42,694 nucleotides of DNA, taken from a bacterium (GTDB taxonomy: Bacteria > CLD3 > SB21). A program made the position numbers and the translations under genes. The notes below the pieces were generated by a model, which made no database searches, was not told where the DNA came from, and saw only the letters and a program-made list of their open reading frames with translations. This document shows, one piece after another, positions 32,233 through 40,379 of this stretch. Where the stretch lies: NCBI GenBank assembly GCA_019695335.1, contig JAIBAF010000028.1, positions 1 to 42,694 on the forward strand, read 5' to 3'. Positions within the stretch are counted from its first letter, which is position 1, and every line of letters starts with the position of its first letter.

Positions 32233-32718
32233 GTGATTCAAAGCATGACTGAAAACGATTGGCCGTTTGTTCAGGCGATTTACGAGGAAGGCATTGCGAC
32301 CGGGCATGCGACGCTGGAAGTCAGTGTTCCGGATTGGCCGAAGTGGGATGCCGAACACGTGGAGGAATGCCGGCTTGTTTTCAGAGAAAACGGTACCGTT
32401 CAAGGTTGGGCCGCATTGACAGCCGTTTCAGGGCGTTGCGTCTACGCCGGCGTGGCCGAAGTCAGCGTGTATATCGGTAATTCTTTCAAAGGCAAAGGCA
32501 TCGGTAAAAAATTATTGCAATCGCTTGTAGAAACATCAGAAGCGAATGGTATCTGGACTCTGCAAGCCGGAATTTTAAAAGAAAATACCGCCAGCATCGA
32601 ATTGCATAAATCGTGTGGTTTTCGCGAAGTCGGCGTACGCGAAAAATTGGGACAACTCAAAGGCGTGTGGCGCGACGTCGTTTTGATGGAAAGGCGCAGT
32701 AAGGTAGTAGGCGTATGA
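32233..32718 (+). CDS. GNAT acetyltransferase, phosphinothricin/methionine-sulfone type
   Basis: The start is set at the GTG at 32233, with GAAGG seven bases upstream; a GTG at 32227 overlaps that site. Over about 161 residues the protein follows the PAT/YwnH-type GNAT pattern: MTENDWPFVQAIYEEGIATGHATLEVSVPDWPKWDAEH, VSVYIGNSFKGKGIGKKLLQSLVETSEANGIWTLQAGILKENTASIELHKSCGFREVGVREKLGQLKGVWRDVVLMER. Members acetylate phosphinothricin, methionine sulfone/sulfoximine or other small amino-group compounds. It shares an ATGA overlap with the DJ-1/PfpI gene. Confidence 0.88.
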   Translation: MIQSMTENDWPFVQAIYEEGIATGHATLEVSVPDWPKWDAEHVEECRLVFRENGTVQGWAALTAVSGRCVYAGVAEVSVYIGNSFKGKGIGKKLLQSLVETSEANGIWTLQAGILKENTASIELHKSCGFREVGVREKLGQLKGVWRDVVLMERRSKVVGV

Positions 32719-33317
32719 AACAACGTAATGTTGCCGTAATTATTTTTGACGAAGTCGAAGTGCTCGATTTTTGCGGTCCGTTTGAAGTTTTTTCCGTGAC
32801 GGGACAACGGGATGGTTCCAATCCATTCAATGTGTACACGGTTGCCCAACACCATCAATTAATTTTGGCGCGGAATGCTTTGAGTGTTAAACCGCATTTT
32901 GATTTTAACGATTGCCCGGCTCCCGATATTGTGGTGGTGCCCGGAGGGTTTGGAACGCGCAAAGAAATGAATAATCCGGTGTTGCTCGAGTGGATTCGTG
33001 AAGTTAATCAAAAAGCTGAATTAATGTTATCTGTGTGCACGGGCGCGTTAATTTTAGCCAAGGCAGGATTGCTTGACGGTTTATCGGCGACTACGCATCA
33101 CGGTGCAGTCGATTTATTGAAAGAAGTCGCGCCAAAAACGCGCGTCGACACATCAAAACGTTTTATTGACAATGGCCGGATCATTTTATCGGCCGGTATT
33201 TCGGCCGGACTGGATATGTCGCTTCACGTTGTAGAAAAATTATTGGGCAAAGCGCAAGCGGTTGAAACAGCCCAATACATGGAGTATCGTTGGGAAATCG
33301 ATAAGACCGATCAATAA
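32715..33317 (+). CDS. DJ-1/PfpI family protein
   Basis: The 200-residue protein has the DJ-1 fold: RNVAVIIFDEVEVLDFCGPFEVFSV, DIVVVPGGFGTRKEMN, and the nucleophile elbow LMLSVCTGALILAKAGLLDG with Cys108, followed by TTHHGAVDLL with a candidate His. The subfamily resembles isonitrile hydratases and the glutamine-amidotransferase-like domains of AraC-type regulators, without an HTH. Possible roles are detoxification or hydrolysis of a small metabolite. ATG lies in an ATGA overlap with the previous gene's stop. Confidence 0.85.
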   Translation: MKQRNVAVIIFDEVEVLDFCGPFEVFSVTGQRDGSNPFNVYTVAQHHQLILARNALSVKPHFDFNDCPAPDIVVVPGGFGTRKEMNNPVLLEWIREVNQKAELMLSVCTGALILAKAGLLDGLSATTHHGAVDLLKEVAPKTRVDTSKRFIDNGRIILSAGISAGLDMSLHVVEKLLGKAQAVETAQYMEYRWEIDKTDQ

Positions 33318-33343
33318 GTTACGATTTATTCATAGGAGAAAAC

Positions 33344-33871
33344 ATGGATTTTAAAACGCGCCCCGCAACCGGTGACTACAACGACTATTTTAAACGGTAT
33401 ATCGATCGCATTCCCCCGGAAAGCGATTTGTTACAGCTATTAGAATCAGATTTTCGTGAGACGGAAAAATTCATCCTGTCGTTATCGGAAGAACAGTTAA
33501 ACCACCGTTATGCTCCGGATAAATGGTCGATCAAGGAGATCATCAATCATCTTACCGATGGCGAACGGGTATTTGCTTACCGCGCGATGCGGATTTCACG
33601 CAAAGATCAAACCGTTCTTCCCGGGTTTGACGAAAATTTATACGTACCGAACGCCAAAGCCTCTGCTCGATCTATCAGCAGTCTGATATCGGAATTTTCA
33701 GCTGTTCGCCGCGCAACCATTGAACTATTTAAAAATTTCGACAGTGAAATGTTGGCGCAAACCGGAACGGCAAGCAATTATAAAATCTCCGTACGCGCTC
33801 TTGGTTTTATTATCGCAGGGCACGAATTGCATCACATGAACGTTATTAAAGAACGTTATTTGAAAGGATAA
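33344..33871 (+). CDS. DinB-family metal-dependent protein
   Basis: The 175-residue protein has a four-helix DinB/YfiT-like bundle: SDFRETEKFILSLSEEQLNHRYAPDKWSIKEIINHLTDGERVFAYRAMRISRK, and the closing IAGHELHHMNVIKERY. The spaced histidines (His in NHL, and HELHH) match the metal site of the family. DinB-family members are often thiol transferases (bacillithiol or mycothiol S-transferases) or maleylpyruvate isomerase relatives, not DNA polymerase. AGGAG lies a few bases before the ATG. Confidence 0.85.
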   Translation: MDFKTRPATGDYNDYFKRYIDRIPPESDLLQLLESDFRETEKFILSLSEEQLNHRYAPDKWSIKEIINHLTDGERVFAYRAMRISRKDQTVLPGFDENLYVPNAKASARSISSLISEFSAVRRATIELFKNFDSEMLAQTGTASNYKISVRALGFIIAGHELHHMNVIKERYLKG

Positions 33872-33875
33872 AATT

Positions 33876-34304
33876 TTGAATGCTTTTTATTGGCCAATTG
33901 TCCTGGTTGTCGCCGCTAACATCATTTATCATCTCTCCCAAAAATCGATCCCGCATAGCGTGAATCCGATAGTATCGACGATCGTTGCCTACGGAGTTGC
34001 GCTCGTGGCGTCAATCGTTTTGTATCCGTTTTTCGCCGATGGGCAAAGCATTGCCAATCAAGTGAAGGAAATCAACTGGTCGACGTATACGGTTGGAATT
34101 GCAATCGTAGGAATTGAAGTTGGATTTTTGCTGGCGTACCGCATCGGTTGGAACGTCAGCTTTGGCGCCATTTTTTCAAATGCGACGGCAACGTTGCTGC
34201 TGATTCCGCTTGGATTGCTGTTTTTTAAAGAAAAAATATCATGGATCAATATTACCGGCATCCTGTTGTGCATTGCCGGATTGTGGATGATTATAAAAAA
34301 ATAA
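33876..34304 (+). CDS. Half-size EamA-like transporter
   Basis: The 142-residue protein has about five helices, one EamA unit: MNAFYWPIVLVVAANIIYHLSQKSIP, IVSTIVAYGVALVASIVLYPFF, VGIAIVGIEVGFLLAYRIG, FGAIFSNATATLLLIPLGLLFFKEKISW and ITGILLCIAGLWMIIKK. Single-unit EamA proteins act as dimers. The start is a TTG at 33876 with AAGGA eight bases upstream, since an ATG nearby (33880) is out of frame. Substrate unknown. Confidence 0.82.
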   Translation: MNAFYWPIVLVVAANIIYHLSQKSIPHSVNPIVSTIVAYGVALVASIVLYPFFADGQSIANQVKEINWSTYTVGIAIVGIEVGFLLAYRIGWNVSFGAIFSNATATLLLIPLGLLFFKEKISWINITGILLCIAGLWMIIKK

Positions 34305-34320
34305 ATTTTTAAGGATAAAT

Positions 34321-34728
34321 ATGATCGACTACCGCATCGGGAATGATCTGGATTTGGATGAAATGATTGAGTTATATCGCGCTTCGACTTTAGGCGAACG
34401 GCGGCCCGTGGACGATCGTAAACGAATGGGCGAAATGTTGAAAAATGCAAATTTAGTTGTGACGGCGTGGGAAGGAAATTTGATGGTTGGTATTTCACGT
34501 TCCATAACGGATTTTGTATACGCAACGTATTTATCGGATCTTGCCGTACGATTGTCGCATCAAAAAGCCGGTATCGGAAAGGAATTGATCCGCCGGACAC
34601 AAGCGGCGGCTCCACAAGCCAGCGTCATCCTTTTAGCCGCACCTAAGGCTGTGGATTATTATCCACGTATCGGATTTACGCAGCATCTCAGTGCGTGGTG
34701 GTTGAAGTCGGATGAGAGAGTGAAATAA
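34321..34728 (+). CDS. GNAT N-acetyltransferase
   Basis: The 135-residue protein has GNAT motifs: IDYRIGNDLDLDEMIELYRAS, VVTAWEGNLMVGISRSITDFVYATYLSDLAVRLSHQKAGIGKELIRRTQAAA with QKAGIGK as the acetyl-CoA loop, and ILLAAPKAVDYYPRIGFTQH at the end. It belongs to the small-GNAT group found widely in FCB bacteria, with unknown substrate. AAGGA precedes the ATG. It is 16 bp from the half-size EamA gene. Confidence 0.82.
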   Translation: MIDYRIGNDLDLDEMIELYRASTLGERRPVDDRKRMGEMLKNANLVVTAWEGNLMVGISRSITDFVYATYLSDLAVRLSHQKAGIGKELIRRTQAAAPQASVILLAAPKAVDYYPRIGFTQHLSAWWLKSDERVK

Positions 34729-34812
34729 ATTATTTATACCAGAGAACACTGAAAGCGCAGAGATTACGAAACTGATTCCTCGCTTCGTTCGGTATAGAGC
34801 AAAGGGAAGTAA

Positions 34813-35562
34813 ATGGAAGCAACTTTTAAAGATCATTTTTCAAAGCAATCGGATTTGTACGCTAAATTCCGTCCCGATTACCCGAAAGCAATGTACGAAT
34901 TCATCCTTTCGCATGTGCAAGGGCGAGAACTTGCATGGGATTGTGGTACAGGTAACGGGCAGGTGGCGGCAGCATTAGTTGAATATTTTGATCGTGTCAT
35001 TGCCACCGATCCAAGCGCCAAACAAATCGAAAAAGCCTTTCACCATGATAAAATTGAATACAGAATCGAACCGGCTGAACAAACGAGCCTGCAAAACGGA
35101 ACCGTTGATTTTGTCGCCGTCGCACAAGCGTTACATTGGTTTGATTTCGATCAATTCTATTCAGAAGTCCGTCGCGTAGCTAAATCCAAAGCTATTGTTG
35201 CGGTATGGACGTATGATCTTTTAAAAGTGAATGCTGAGATCGATCAGATTATCAATCATTTTTATACGGAAGTTGTCGGGTCTTATTGGCCGAAAGAACG
35301 GCGCTGGGTGGATGAACAATATAAAACCATTCCTTTTCCGATTGACGAATTCAAAGCGCCGGAATTCTTCATCGATAAATTTTTTAATTTTGAAGATTTT
35401 TTAGGTTATCTCCACACATGGTCGAGCGTGCAGCAATACATTAAAATCAATGGCCAAGATCCGGTTGATGAAATAAAACATGATTTATTAACCGCATGGG
35501 GAAACCCCGGAAAAGAAATTCCGGTTCGTTGGCCGGTATACGTCAGAATAGGACGAGTATGA
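34813..35562 (+). CDS. Class I SAM-dependent methyltransferase
   Basis: The 249-residue protein has the SAM motif I ELAWDCGTGNGQVAAALVEYF, motif II VIATDPSAKQIEKA, and VDFVAVAQALHWFDFDQFYSEVRRVAK as motifs III/IV. This pattern fits the trans-aconitate-methyltransferase-like class of small-molecule methyltransferases. The substrate is unknown. GGGAAG precedes the ATG. The gene's TGA overlaps the ATG of the MOSC gene at 35559 (ATGA). Confidence 0.88.
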   Translation: MEATFKDHFSKQSDLYAKFRPDYPKAMYEFILSHVQGRELAWDCGTGNGQVAAALVEYFDRVIATDPSAKQIEKAFHHDKIEYRIEPAEQTSLQNGTVDFVAVAQALHWFDFDQFYSEVRRVAKSKAIVAVWTYDLLKVNAEIDQIINHFYTEVVGSYWPKERRWVDEQYKTIPFPIDEFKAPEFFIDKFFNFEDFLGYLHTWSSVQQYIKINGQDPVDEIKHDLLTAWGNPGKEIPVRWPVYVRIGRV

Positions 35563-36350
35563 ATCTTTCATCAATTTATGTTTACCCGATCAAAGCGTGC
35601 CGTGGCCTTTTAGTTGATCATGTGACGTTTGACGAATATGGAATTGAAGGAGACCGTCGTTTTCTGATCGTCGATTCGGAAGGTGTGGCGATGACGCAAC
35701 GTGACTTTCATACTTTGACATTTGTCGAGCCGCAAGCCGATGGAGAAGTTCTTTCACTGTCAGCCCCGGGAATGAACAAAGTTCAAATTGACGTTTCTCA
35801 TAATCACTTTCGACAAAAAGTTCAAGTGTGGGATGATCGTTGCGATGCCGAGGATTGTGGCGATGAAGCAGCCGAGTGGTTCAGCGAATATTTAAAATTA
35901 CGGTGTCGATTGGTAAAAATGGCTCATGGCTTTACGAGACTGATTGACAGAAATTATTCGTCACTTGACGAGCACGTAAGTTTTGCCGACGCTTATCCGG
36001 CATTGATCATTTCTGAGGCATCGCTCGCGGACTTGAATTCAAAGCTCGAAGAAAAAATAACGATGAAACGCTTTCGTCCGAATTTTGTGGTTGAAGGTTG
36101 CGAACCGTTTGCCGAAGACAGTTGGAAAAAAATACAAATCGGTTCTATGACTTTTCGCGCGGTCAAATTATGTGCGCGCTGTGTGGTTCCGACGATCAAC
36201 CTTGAAACCGGAGTGCCGGGAAAAGAACCATTACGCACACTGGCGACGTATCGTACCATCAATGGCAAAGTCATGTTTGGCCAGAATATCATTCACGATC
36301 AGAAATCGGGCTCAGTGCGCGCCGGCGATACCGTCACAGTGATTCAATAA
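35559..36350 (+). CDS. MOSC-domain protein with N-terminal beta-barrel (YcbX/mARC-like)
   Basis: The start at 35559 overlaps the previous stop (ATGA); in-frame starts further up lie in the previous gene. The 263-residue protein has the MOSC_N domain (MNLSSIYVYPIKACRGLLVDHVTFDEYGIEGDRRFLIVD) and a MOSC domain with KLCARCVVPTINLETGVPGKEPLRTLATYR, holding Cys205 and Cys208. This is the molybdenum-cofactor-binding fold of YcbX and mARC, which reduce N-hydroxylated compounds; the ferredoxin domain of YcbX is missing, so a separate electron donor would be needed. Role is likely reductive detoxification. Confidence 0.87.
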   Translation: MNLSSIYVYPIKACRGLLVDHVTFDEYGIEGDRRFLIVDSEGVAMTQRDFHTLTFVEPQADGEVLSLSAPGMNKVQIDVSHNHFRQKVQVWDDRCDAEDCGDEAAEWFSEYLKLRCRLVKMAHGFTRLIDRNYSSLDEHVSFADAYPALIISEASLADLNSKLEEKITMKRFRPNFVVEGCEPFAEDSWKKIQIGSMTFRAVKLCARCVVPTINLETGVPGKEPLRTLATYRTINGKVMFGQNIIHDQKSGSVRAGDTVTVIQ

Positions 36351-36360
36351 GGAGAGATTT

Positions 36361-37137
36361 ATGAGAATTCCTTTATATCAAATTGATGCATTTACCAACC
36401 GTGTGTTTTCAGGTAATCCGGCTGCCGTGTGTCCGTTGGAATCGTGGTTAGATGATACGATCTTACTGAACATCGCTGCGGAAAATAATTTATCCGAGAC
36501 GGCGTTTTTTGTACGTGAAGGTGACATTTTTCGTTTGCGTTGGTTTACACCGCGTGTTGAAGTGGATTTGTGCGGGCACGCTACACTCGCATCGGCGTAC
36601 GTAATTTTTAATTTGATGCACTATCACGGCGACCGGATTGAATTTCTTTCTCAAAGCGGGCCGTTGTGGGTTTATCGCCGTGGTCATCATTTGGTAATGG
36701 ATTTCCCGACGCGCGATCCGATAGCCTGTGAAGTTCCGGCCAATTTAATCAAAGGCCTTGGCGTGCAACCGATTGAAGTGTTGAAATCGCGGGACTATTT
36801 TTGCGTGCTCGATTCGGAAGAACAAGTTCGCACCGTTATTCCGGACATGAATTTGTTGATGACTCTCGACGCCGATGTGCTTATTACCGCGAAGGGTAAT
36901 CAGGCGGATTTCGTTTCCCGCTATTTCGCTCCGCTCGCCGGTATTCCTGAAGATCCGGTGACGGGTTCGACCCATTGCAATCTGATTCCTTACTGGGCGG
37001 AAGCTCTTGGCAAAAAAGAATTGTACGCCCAACAGCTTTCCAAACGCGGCGGGGAAATTTTTTGTGAAATGCACGGGGATCGCGTGCACATTGCCGGAGA
37101 AGCGGCGAAATATTTTGAAGGTTTTATTGAAATATAA
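36361..37137 (+). CDS. PhzF-family isomerase-like protein
   Basis: The 258-residue protein has the PhzF/diaminopimelate-epimerase fold: IPLYQIDAFTNRVFSGNPAAVCPLESWL, NNLSETAFFV with Glu46 as the catalytic base, RWFTPRVEVDLCGHATLASA, and GIPEDPVTGSTHCNLIPYW. PhzF acts on a dihydro-anthranilate in phenazine synthesis, but most relatives have unknown small-acid substrates; no other phenazine genes are near. GGAGAG precedes the ATG. Confidence 0.9.
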   Translation: MRIPLYQIDAFTNRVFSGNPAAVCPLESWLDDTILLNIAAENNLSETAFFVREGDIFRLRWFTPRVEVDLCGHATLASAYVIFNLMHYHGDRIEFLSQSGPLWVYRRGHHLVMDFPTRDPIACEVPANLIKGLGVQPIEVLKSRDYFCVLDSEEQVRTVIPDMNLLMTLDADVLITAKGNQADFVSRYFAPLAGIPEDPVTGSTHCNLIPYWAEALGKKELYAQQLSKRGGEIFCEMHGDRVHIAGEAAKYFEGFIEI

Positions 37138-37139
37138 TA

Positions 37140-37607
37140 ATGGAAAATAAAGTACTTATCATCGATTATTCCCAAGAACATCAACCGGTGTTCAAAGCGC
37201 TTAATGTAGCATGGATCGAGAAAAGTTTTGAAATGGAACCCATCGATCATTATCAATTGGATCATCCGGAAGAAGCGATTTTGAAAGACGGCGGATGCAT
37301 TATTCTTGCTCAATATGATAACCAAATCGTAGGAACATGCGCGTTGATCAGAATGAATACGGAAGTCGTAGAAATGATCAAAATGGCTGTCGATGAACGT
37401 TTTCGCGGTTTGAAAATCGGTCATGAGTTAGGAAAAGCCATTGTCGATAAAGCAAAACAGATGGGCGCAAAAAAAATTGAATTGTATTCCAGTACGACCG
37501 GTTCGGCCAATGCCGTGCAATTGTATAGAAAATTAGGCTTCCGCGAAATTCCTCTCGATCACATGGAATTCAAACGGGCCGATATTAAAATGGAATTGGA
37601 ATTATGA
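37140..37607 (+). CDS. GNAT N-acetyltransferase
   Basis: The 155-residue protein has GNAT motifs: IDHYQLDHPEEAILKDGGCIILAQYDNQIVGTCALIRMNTEVVEMIKMAVDERFRGLKIGHELGKAIVDKAKQMGAKKIELYSSTTGSANAVQLYRKLGFREI. The loop FRGLKIGHELGK is the acetyl-CoA site. Substrate unknown. The ATG follows the PhzF stop by two bases and lacks a clear ribosome site, so translational coupling is likely. Its TGA overlaps the cupin ATG (ATGA). Confidence 0.86.
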   Translation: MENKVLIIDYSQEHQPVFKALNVAWIEKSFEMEPIDHYQLDHPEEAILKDGGCIILAQYDNQIVGTCALIRMNTEVVEMIKMAVDERFRGLKIGHELGKAIVDKAKQMGAKKIELYSSTTGSANAVQLYRKLGFREIPLDHMEFKRADIKMELEL

Positions 37608-37933
37608 AAATCGAAACTGTTCCTTTTCAGGTTGTTGATTGGAAAGCAGTTGACACGACTGAACATGCCGGCGATTCAGGTAAGGCCTACTGGAGAACTT
37701 TTCAGGAAGGCAATATCCGCGTTCGTATGGTCGAATATACGCCGGGTTATCATGCCAATCATTGGTGCAAAAAAGGGCACGTACTATTGGTAATGGAAGG
37801 TGAATTAACTACCGAACTTGAAGACGGGAGAAAATTTACGTTAAAGCCGGGTATGAGTTATCAGGTAGCCGATGATCTTTTTCCGCATCGGTCATACACG
37901 GAAAAAGGCGCAAAATTATTTATTGTAGATTAA
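37604..37933 (+). CDS. DHCW-motif cupin
   Basis: The 109-residue single-domain cupin fits the DHCW-motif cupin group: VPFQVVDWKAVDTTEHAGDSGKAYWRTFQEGNIRVRMVEYTPGYHANHWCKKGHVLLVMEGELTTELEDGRKFTLKPGMSYQVADDLFPHRSYTEKGAKLFIVD. The metal-type residues are His in NHWC, His in KKGH, and the DLFPHR His; the usual DHCW reads NHWC. Function is unknown. It overlaps the preceding GNAT gene by four bases. Confidence 0.87.
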   Translation: MKIETVPFQVVDWKAVDTTEHAGDSGKAYWRTFQEGNIRVRMVEYTPGYHANHWCKKGHVLLVMEGELTTELEDGRKFTLKPGMSYQVADDLFPHRSYTEKGAKLFIVD

Positions 37934-37960
37934 CGTCCAAGCTTCTTTGAAGGAGCCATT

Positions 37961-39502
37961 ATGTTTTTCGAACTTAACAAAGACAACGGTATTCCGCTGT
38001 ATATTCAGATTGAATCGCGTTTGACGCAGCTGATCCATCAGGGAATACTGAAGCCGCTGGAACGGTTGCCGGCAACTCGGGAATTATCGGATCAACTGAA
38101 TGTGCATCGCAATACGGTCGTTCAGGCTTACCGTGAATTAGAAGTGAAAGGGTTTGTGTTTTCTGAAGTCGGGCGTGGCACCTTTGTCAACAAATACATT
38201 AAACCCGAATCGCATCGCGAGACTTTTTCATCGTTGATGTCGAGTGCACAATTTTCTTACGACGGATTGTACTCTGATAATTGGATCAGCCCCGAAGACA
38301 TTACGATGACGACCATTGAAAACATCGTTCGGACCTGCCATAAACCTAAAGACGTTATTGCTTTTTCTTCCGTAGTGCCGGACAAAAACATTTTCCCTTT
38401 ACGCGAATTTCAAAATTGTACGTATCACACGATTCAGAAATACGGCGTTGATTTATTGGAAATGGGTGACACGCAGGGATTTCGCCCATTTCTGGAATAC
38501 TTACCTAAATTTTTTGTCCGCCGCGGTATGACCGTGCACAGCGATGACATCATCATTGTCAGCGGGATTCAACAAGGCATCGATCTGATCAGCCGTTTGC
38601 TGCTTAATCCCGGCGACACAGTCGTTACAGAGGAATTGACCTATCGCGGCGCGCTGCGTATTTTCCGTTCGCTTGGTGTCAATGTCATCGGTATTCCCGC
38701 CGATCGTCAAGGCATGAGAACCGACGTGCTGGAAACTATTCTTGAGCGGCAGAAAATTAAAATGATTTATACGATTCCAACGTTCCAAAATCCGACCGGA
38801 ACGGTCATGCCGCTCGAACGGCGTAAACAGTTACTGGAGTTAGCGCAGCGATACCAGATTCCAATCATCGAAGATCAGTACGCCAATGAACTGAGGCTCG
38901 ACGGTGAAGAAGTACTGCCGCTGGCGGCGCTGGACAAAACAGGACAAGTGATTGTGCTCGGAAGTTTTTCAAAAATTCTCTTTCACGGAATCCGCCTCGG
39001 CTGGGTCGTTGCGCCCAACAAAGGTTTTTTTAACAAATTGTGTTACGCTAAACGTATTACCGACTGGCAAAACAATTATTTAATTCAAGGCGCTATTCTT
39101 GAATTTTGCGAACGTGGTTATTTCGATAAATACCTGAAGAAAAAATTAAAAATTCTTAAAGAACGCCGTGATGCGATGTACGAAGCTTCACGAAATTATT
39201 TTCCGGAAGAAGTGTTCTATGAACGGGCGTGCGGCGGGCTTTTCGAGTGGGCGGAACTGCCTCCCGAGTTAAACGCTTATGAATTGCTTATGGAAACACG
39301 CCAACGCAGCGTGCTGTTTACGCCGAAAAGATTTTTCTCCGCTCATGCAGACGATGATAACGGTATGAGGCTCGGCTACGTTTCATACGAGCCTTCGAAA
39401 ATTGCGGAAGGCATGCGGATCCTTGGTGAGTATTTGAAGCGTGCCATTGCTGTTCAGTCGAATACGGTCGTTGTAAGCGAAAACATTGCACCGGTGATTT
39501 AG
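37961..39502 (+). CDS. MocR-type regulator: GntR winged HTH fused to aminotransferase
   Basis: Residues ~10-75 are a GntR-type winged HTH (IPLYIQIESRLTQLIHQGILKPLERLPATRELSDQLNVHRNTVVQAYRELEVKGFVFSEVGRGTFV). The rest is a fold-type I aminotransferase with the PLP lysine at Lys338 (GSFSKILFHGIRLGW), YTIPTFQNPTG, EDQYANEL and MRLGYVSYEP, all the PLP-contacting motifs. MocR proteins sense PLP or PLP-amino-acid adducts and bind TGG-type repeat operators; many control pdx, GABA or taurine genes. AAGGAG lies 6 bases before the ATG. The pdxS/pdxT genes lie 1.9 kb downstream and the ATTGGNCT array 8.9 kb upstream. Confidence 0.93.
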   Translation: MFFELNKDNGIPLYIQIESRLTQLIHQGILKPLERLPATRELSDQLNVHRNTVVQAYRELEVKGFVFSEVGRGTFVNKYIKPESHRETFSSLMSSAQFSYDGLYSDNWISPEDITMTTIENIVRTCHKPKDVIAFSSVVPDKNIFPLREFQNCTYHTIQKYGVDLLEMGDTQGFRPFLEYLPKFFVRRGMTVHSDDIIIVSGIQQGIDLISRLLLNPGDTVVTEELTYRGALRIFRSLGVNVIGIPADRQGMRTDVLETILERQKIKMIYTIPTFQNPTGTVMPLERRKQLLELAQRYQIPIIEDQYANELRLDGEEVLPLAALDKTGQVIVLGSFSKILFHGIRLGWVVAPNKGFFNKLCYAKRITDWQNNYLIQGAILEFCERGYFDKYLKKKLKILKERRDAMYEASRNYFPEEVFYERACGGLFEWAELPPELNAYELLMETRQRSVLFTPKRFFSAHADDDNGMRLGYVSYEPSKIAEGMRILGEYLKRAIAVQSNTVVVSENIAPVI

Positions 39503-39522
39503 TTCGAAAGGAAGAATAAATC

Positions 39523-39873
39523 ATGAACGATTTAAAAAATCAAATCTTCGAGCTATCGGAAAAAATTAGGTACGTTGCGATTTACAAAAACGGTGAATTG
39601 ATTTCGTCGAGCAAGCAAGATTTACAAAACACCAGTTCGTCCGAATCGGATAAATATGAGGAGTTGATTGTCAACCCGACGTTGCTTACACTGGCCACGC
39701 AACGTGGCAATATCGATTGCGGCGGATGCGAGTATATCGTAATTCGTTACGGCCATTTTTTTGAATACATGTCTCGAATCAAAGACGGCCATGTCAGTGT
39801 TGGGATCGAACCGGATGCGGAAGTTACTGACTTGGCTATCCGTCTTAAAAAAACGCTAACTATTCACGAGTGA
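39523..39873 (+). CDS. Conserved protein of unknown function (roadblock-like?)
   Basis: The 116-residue soluble protein reads EKIRYVAIYKNGELISSSKQDLQNTSSSESDKYEELIVNPTLLTLATQRGNIDCGGCEYIVIRYGHFFEYMSRIKDGHVSVGIEPDAEVTDLAIRLKKTL. The alternating strand-helix plan is similar to roadblock/LC7-type domains, but that is only a pattern resemblance. The CGGCE (Cys-Gly-Gly-Cys) pair is notable. GAAAGGAAG precedes the ATG. It sits directly after the MocR gene and overlaps the next gene's start (TGATG). Confidence 0.75.
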   Translation: MNDLKNQIFELSEKIRYVAIYKNGELISSSKQDLQNTSSSESDKYEELIVNPTLLTLATQRGNIDCGGCEYIVIRYGHFFEYMSRIKDGHVSVGIEPDAEVTDLAIRLKKTLTIHE

Positions 39874-40379
39874 TGATTGGTCAAATAATTCAAATTAATG
39901 TCTCTTCCGGTGGCGTGCCCAAGAGACCGGTTGCATCGGCGTTTGTCAGCTTCGAACGGGTTGAGGGTGATGATTGGCGGTATAAAGATGTGCATGGAGG
40001 GGCGCAACAAGTCATTTTGATGATTGCTCAAGAAAATATTGATACACTTGCAAAGACAGGCTTTTCAATATTCCCAGGGGCACTGGGAGAAAATTTTACG
40101 ACGACCGGCATTGATTACAAAAATATTCGTTATGGCGATGTATTCAAAGCGGGCGATACTTTGGAATTTCGCATTACCAAACGCCGTGCGCCTTGCAGGA
40201 CTATTCTAGTCTATGGTGCTGCGATCGGCGAAGCTATTTTCGATAGAGCTGCGAACGAACATGATTTTCGTTCTGAAAAATGGGGCATGTCCGGTTTTTA
40301 TGCCGAAATACTGAAAGAAGGATCCGTCAAAACCGGTGACGCGATTGAAAAAATTAACAGGATTACCTCTAATGAGTAA
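39873..40379 (+). CDS. MOSC-domain protein (YiiM-like, single domain)
   Basis: The start at 39873 shares its A with the stop of the previous gene (TGATG). The 168-residue protein has a MOSC domain: IGQIIQINVSSGGVPKRPVASAFVSFERVEGDDWRYKDVHGGAQQVILM, FPGALGENFTTTGIDY, RYGDVFKAGDTLEFRITKRRAPCRTIL with the probable molybdenum ligand Cys in APCRT. It lacks the N-terminal barrel of the MOSC protein at 35559. It may be an activity partner for molybdenum-dependent N-hydroxy reduction. Its stop overlaps the next gene by 8 bp. Confidence 0.85.
   Translation: MIGQIIQINVSSGGVPKRPVASAFVSFERVEGDDWRYKDVHGGAQQVILMIAQENIDTLAKTGFSIFPGALGENFTTTGIDYKNIRYGDVFKAGDTLEFRITKRRAPCRTILVYGAAIGEAIFDRAANEHDFRSEKWGMSGFYAEILKEGSVKTGDAIEKINRITSNE

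Noticed and set aside
33344-33871. DinB as DNA polymerase IV
   Set aside because: The sequence is a four-helix YfiT/DinB-family protein, not a Y-family polymerase.
34729-34812. 84-bp gap with TATACC/GGTATA arms as a terminator or transposon end
   Set aside because: The arms are only 6 bp, far apart and lack a T run; no insertion genes are near.
36361-37137. PhzF gene as evidence of a phenazine pathway
   Set aside because: No other phz genes occur; PhzF homologues are widespread with unrelated roles.
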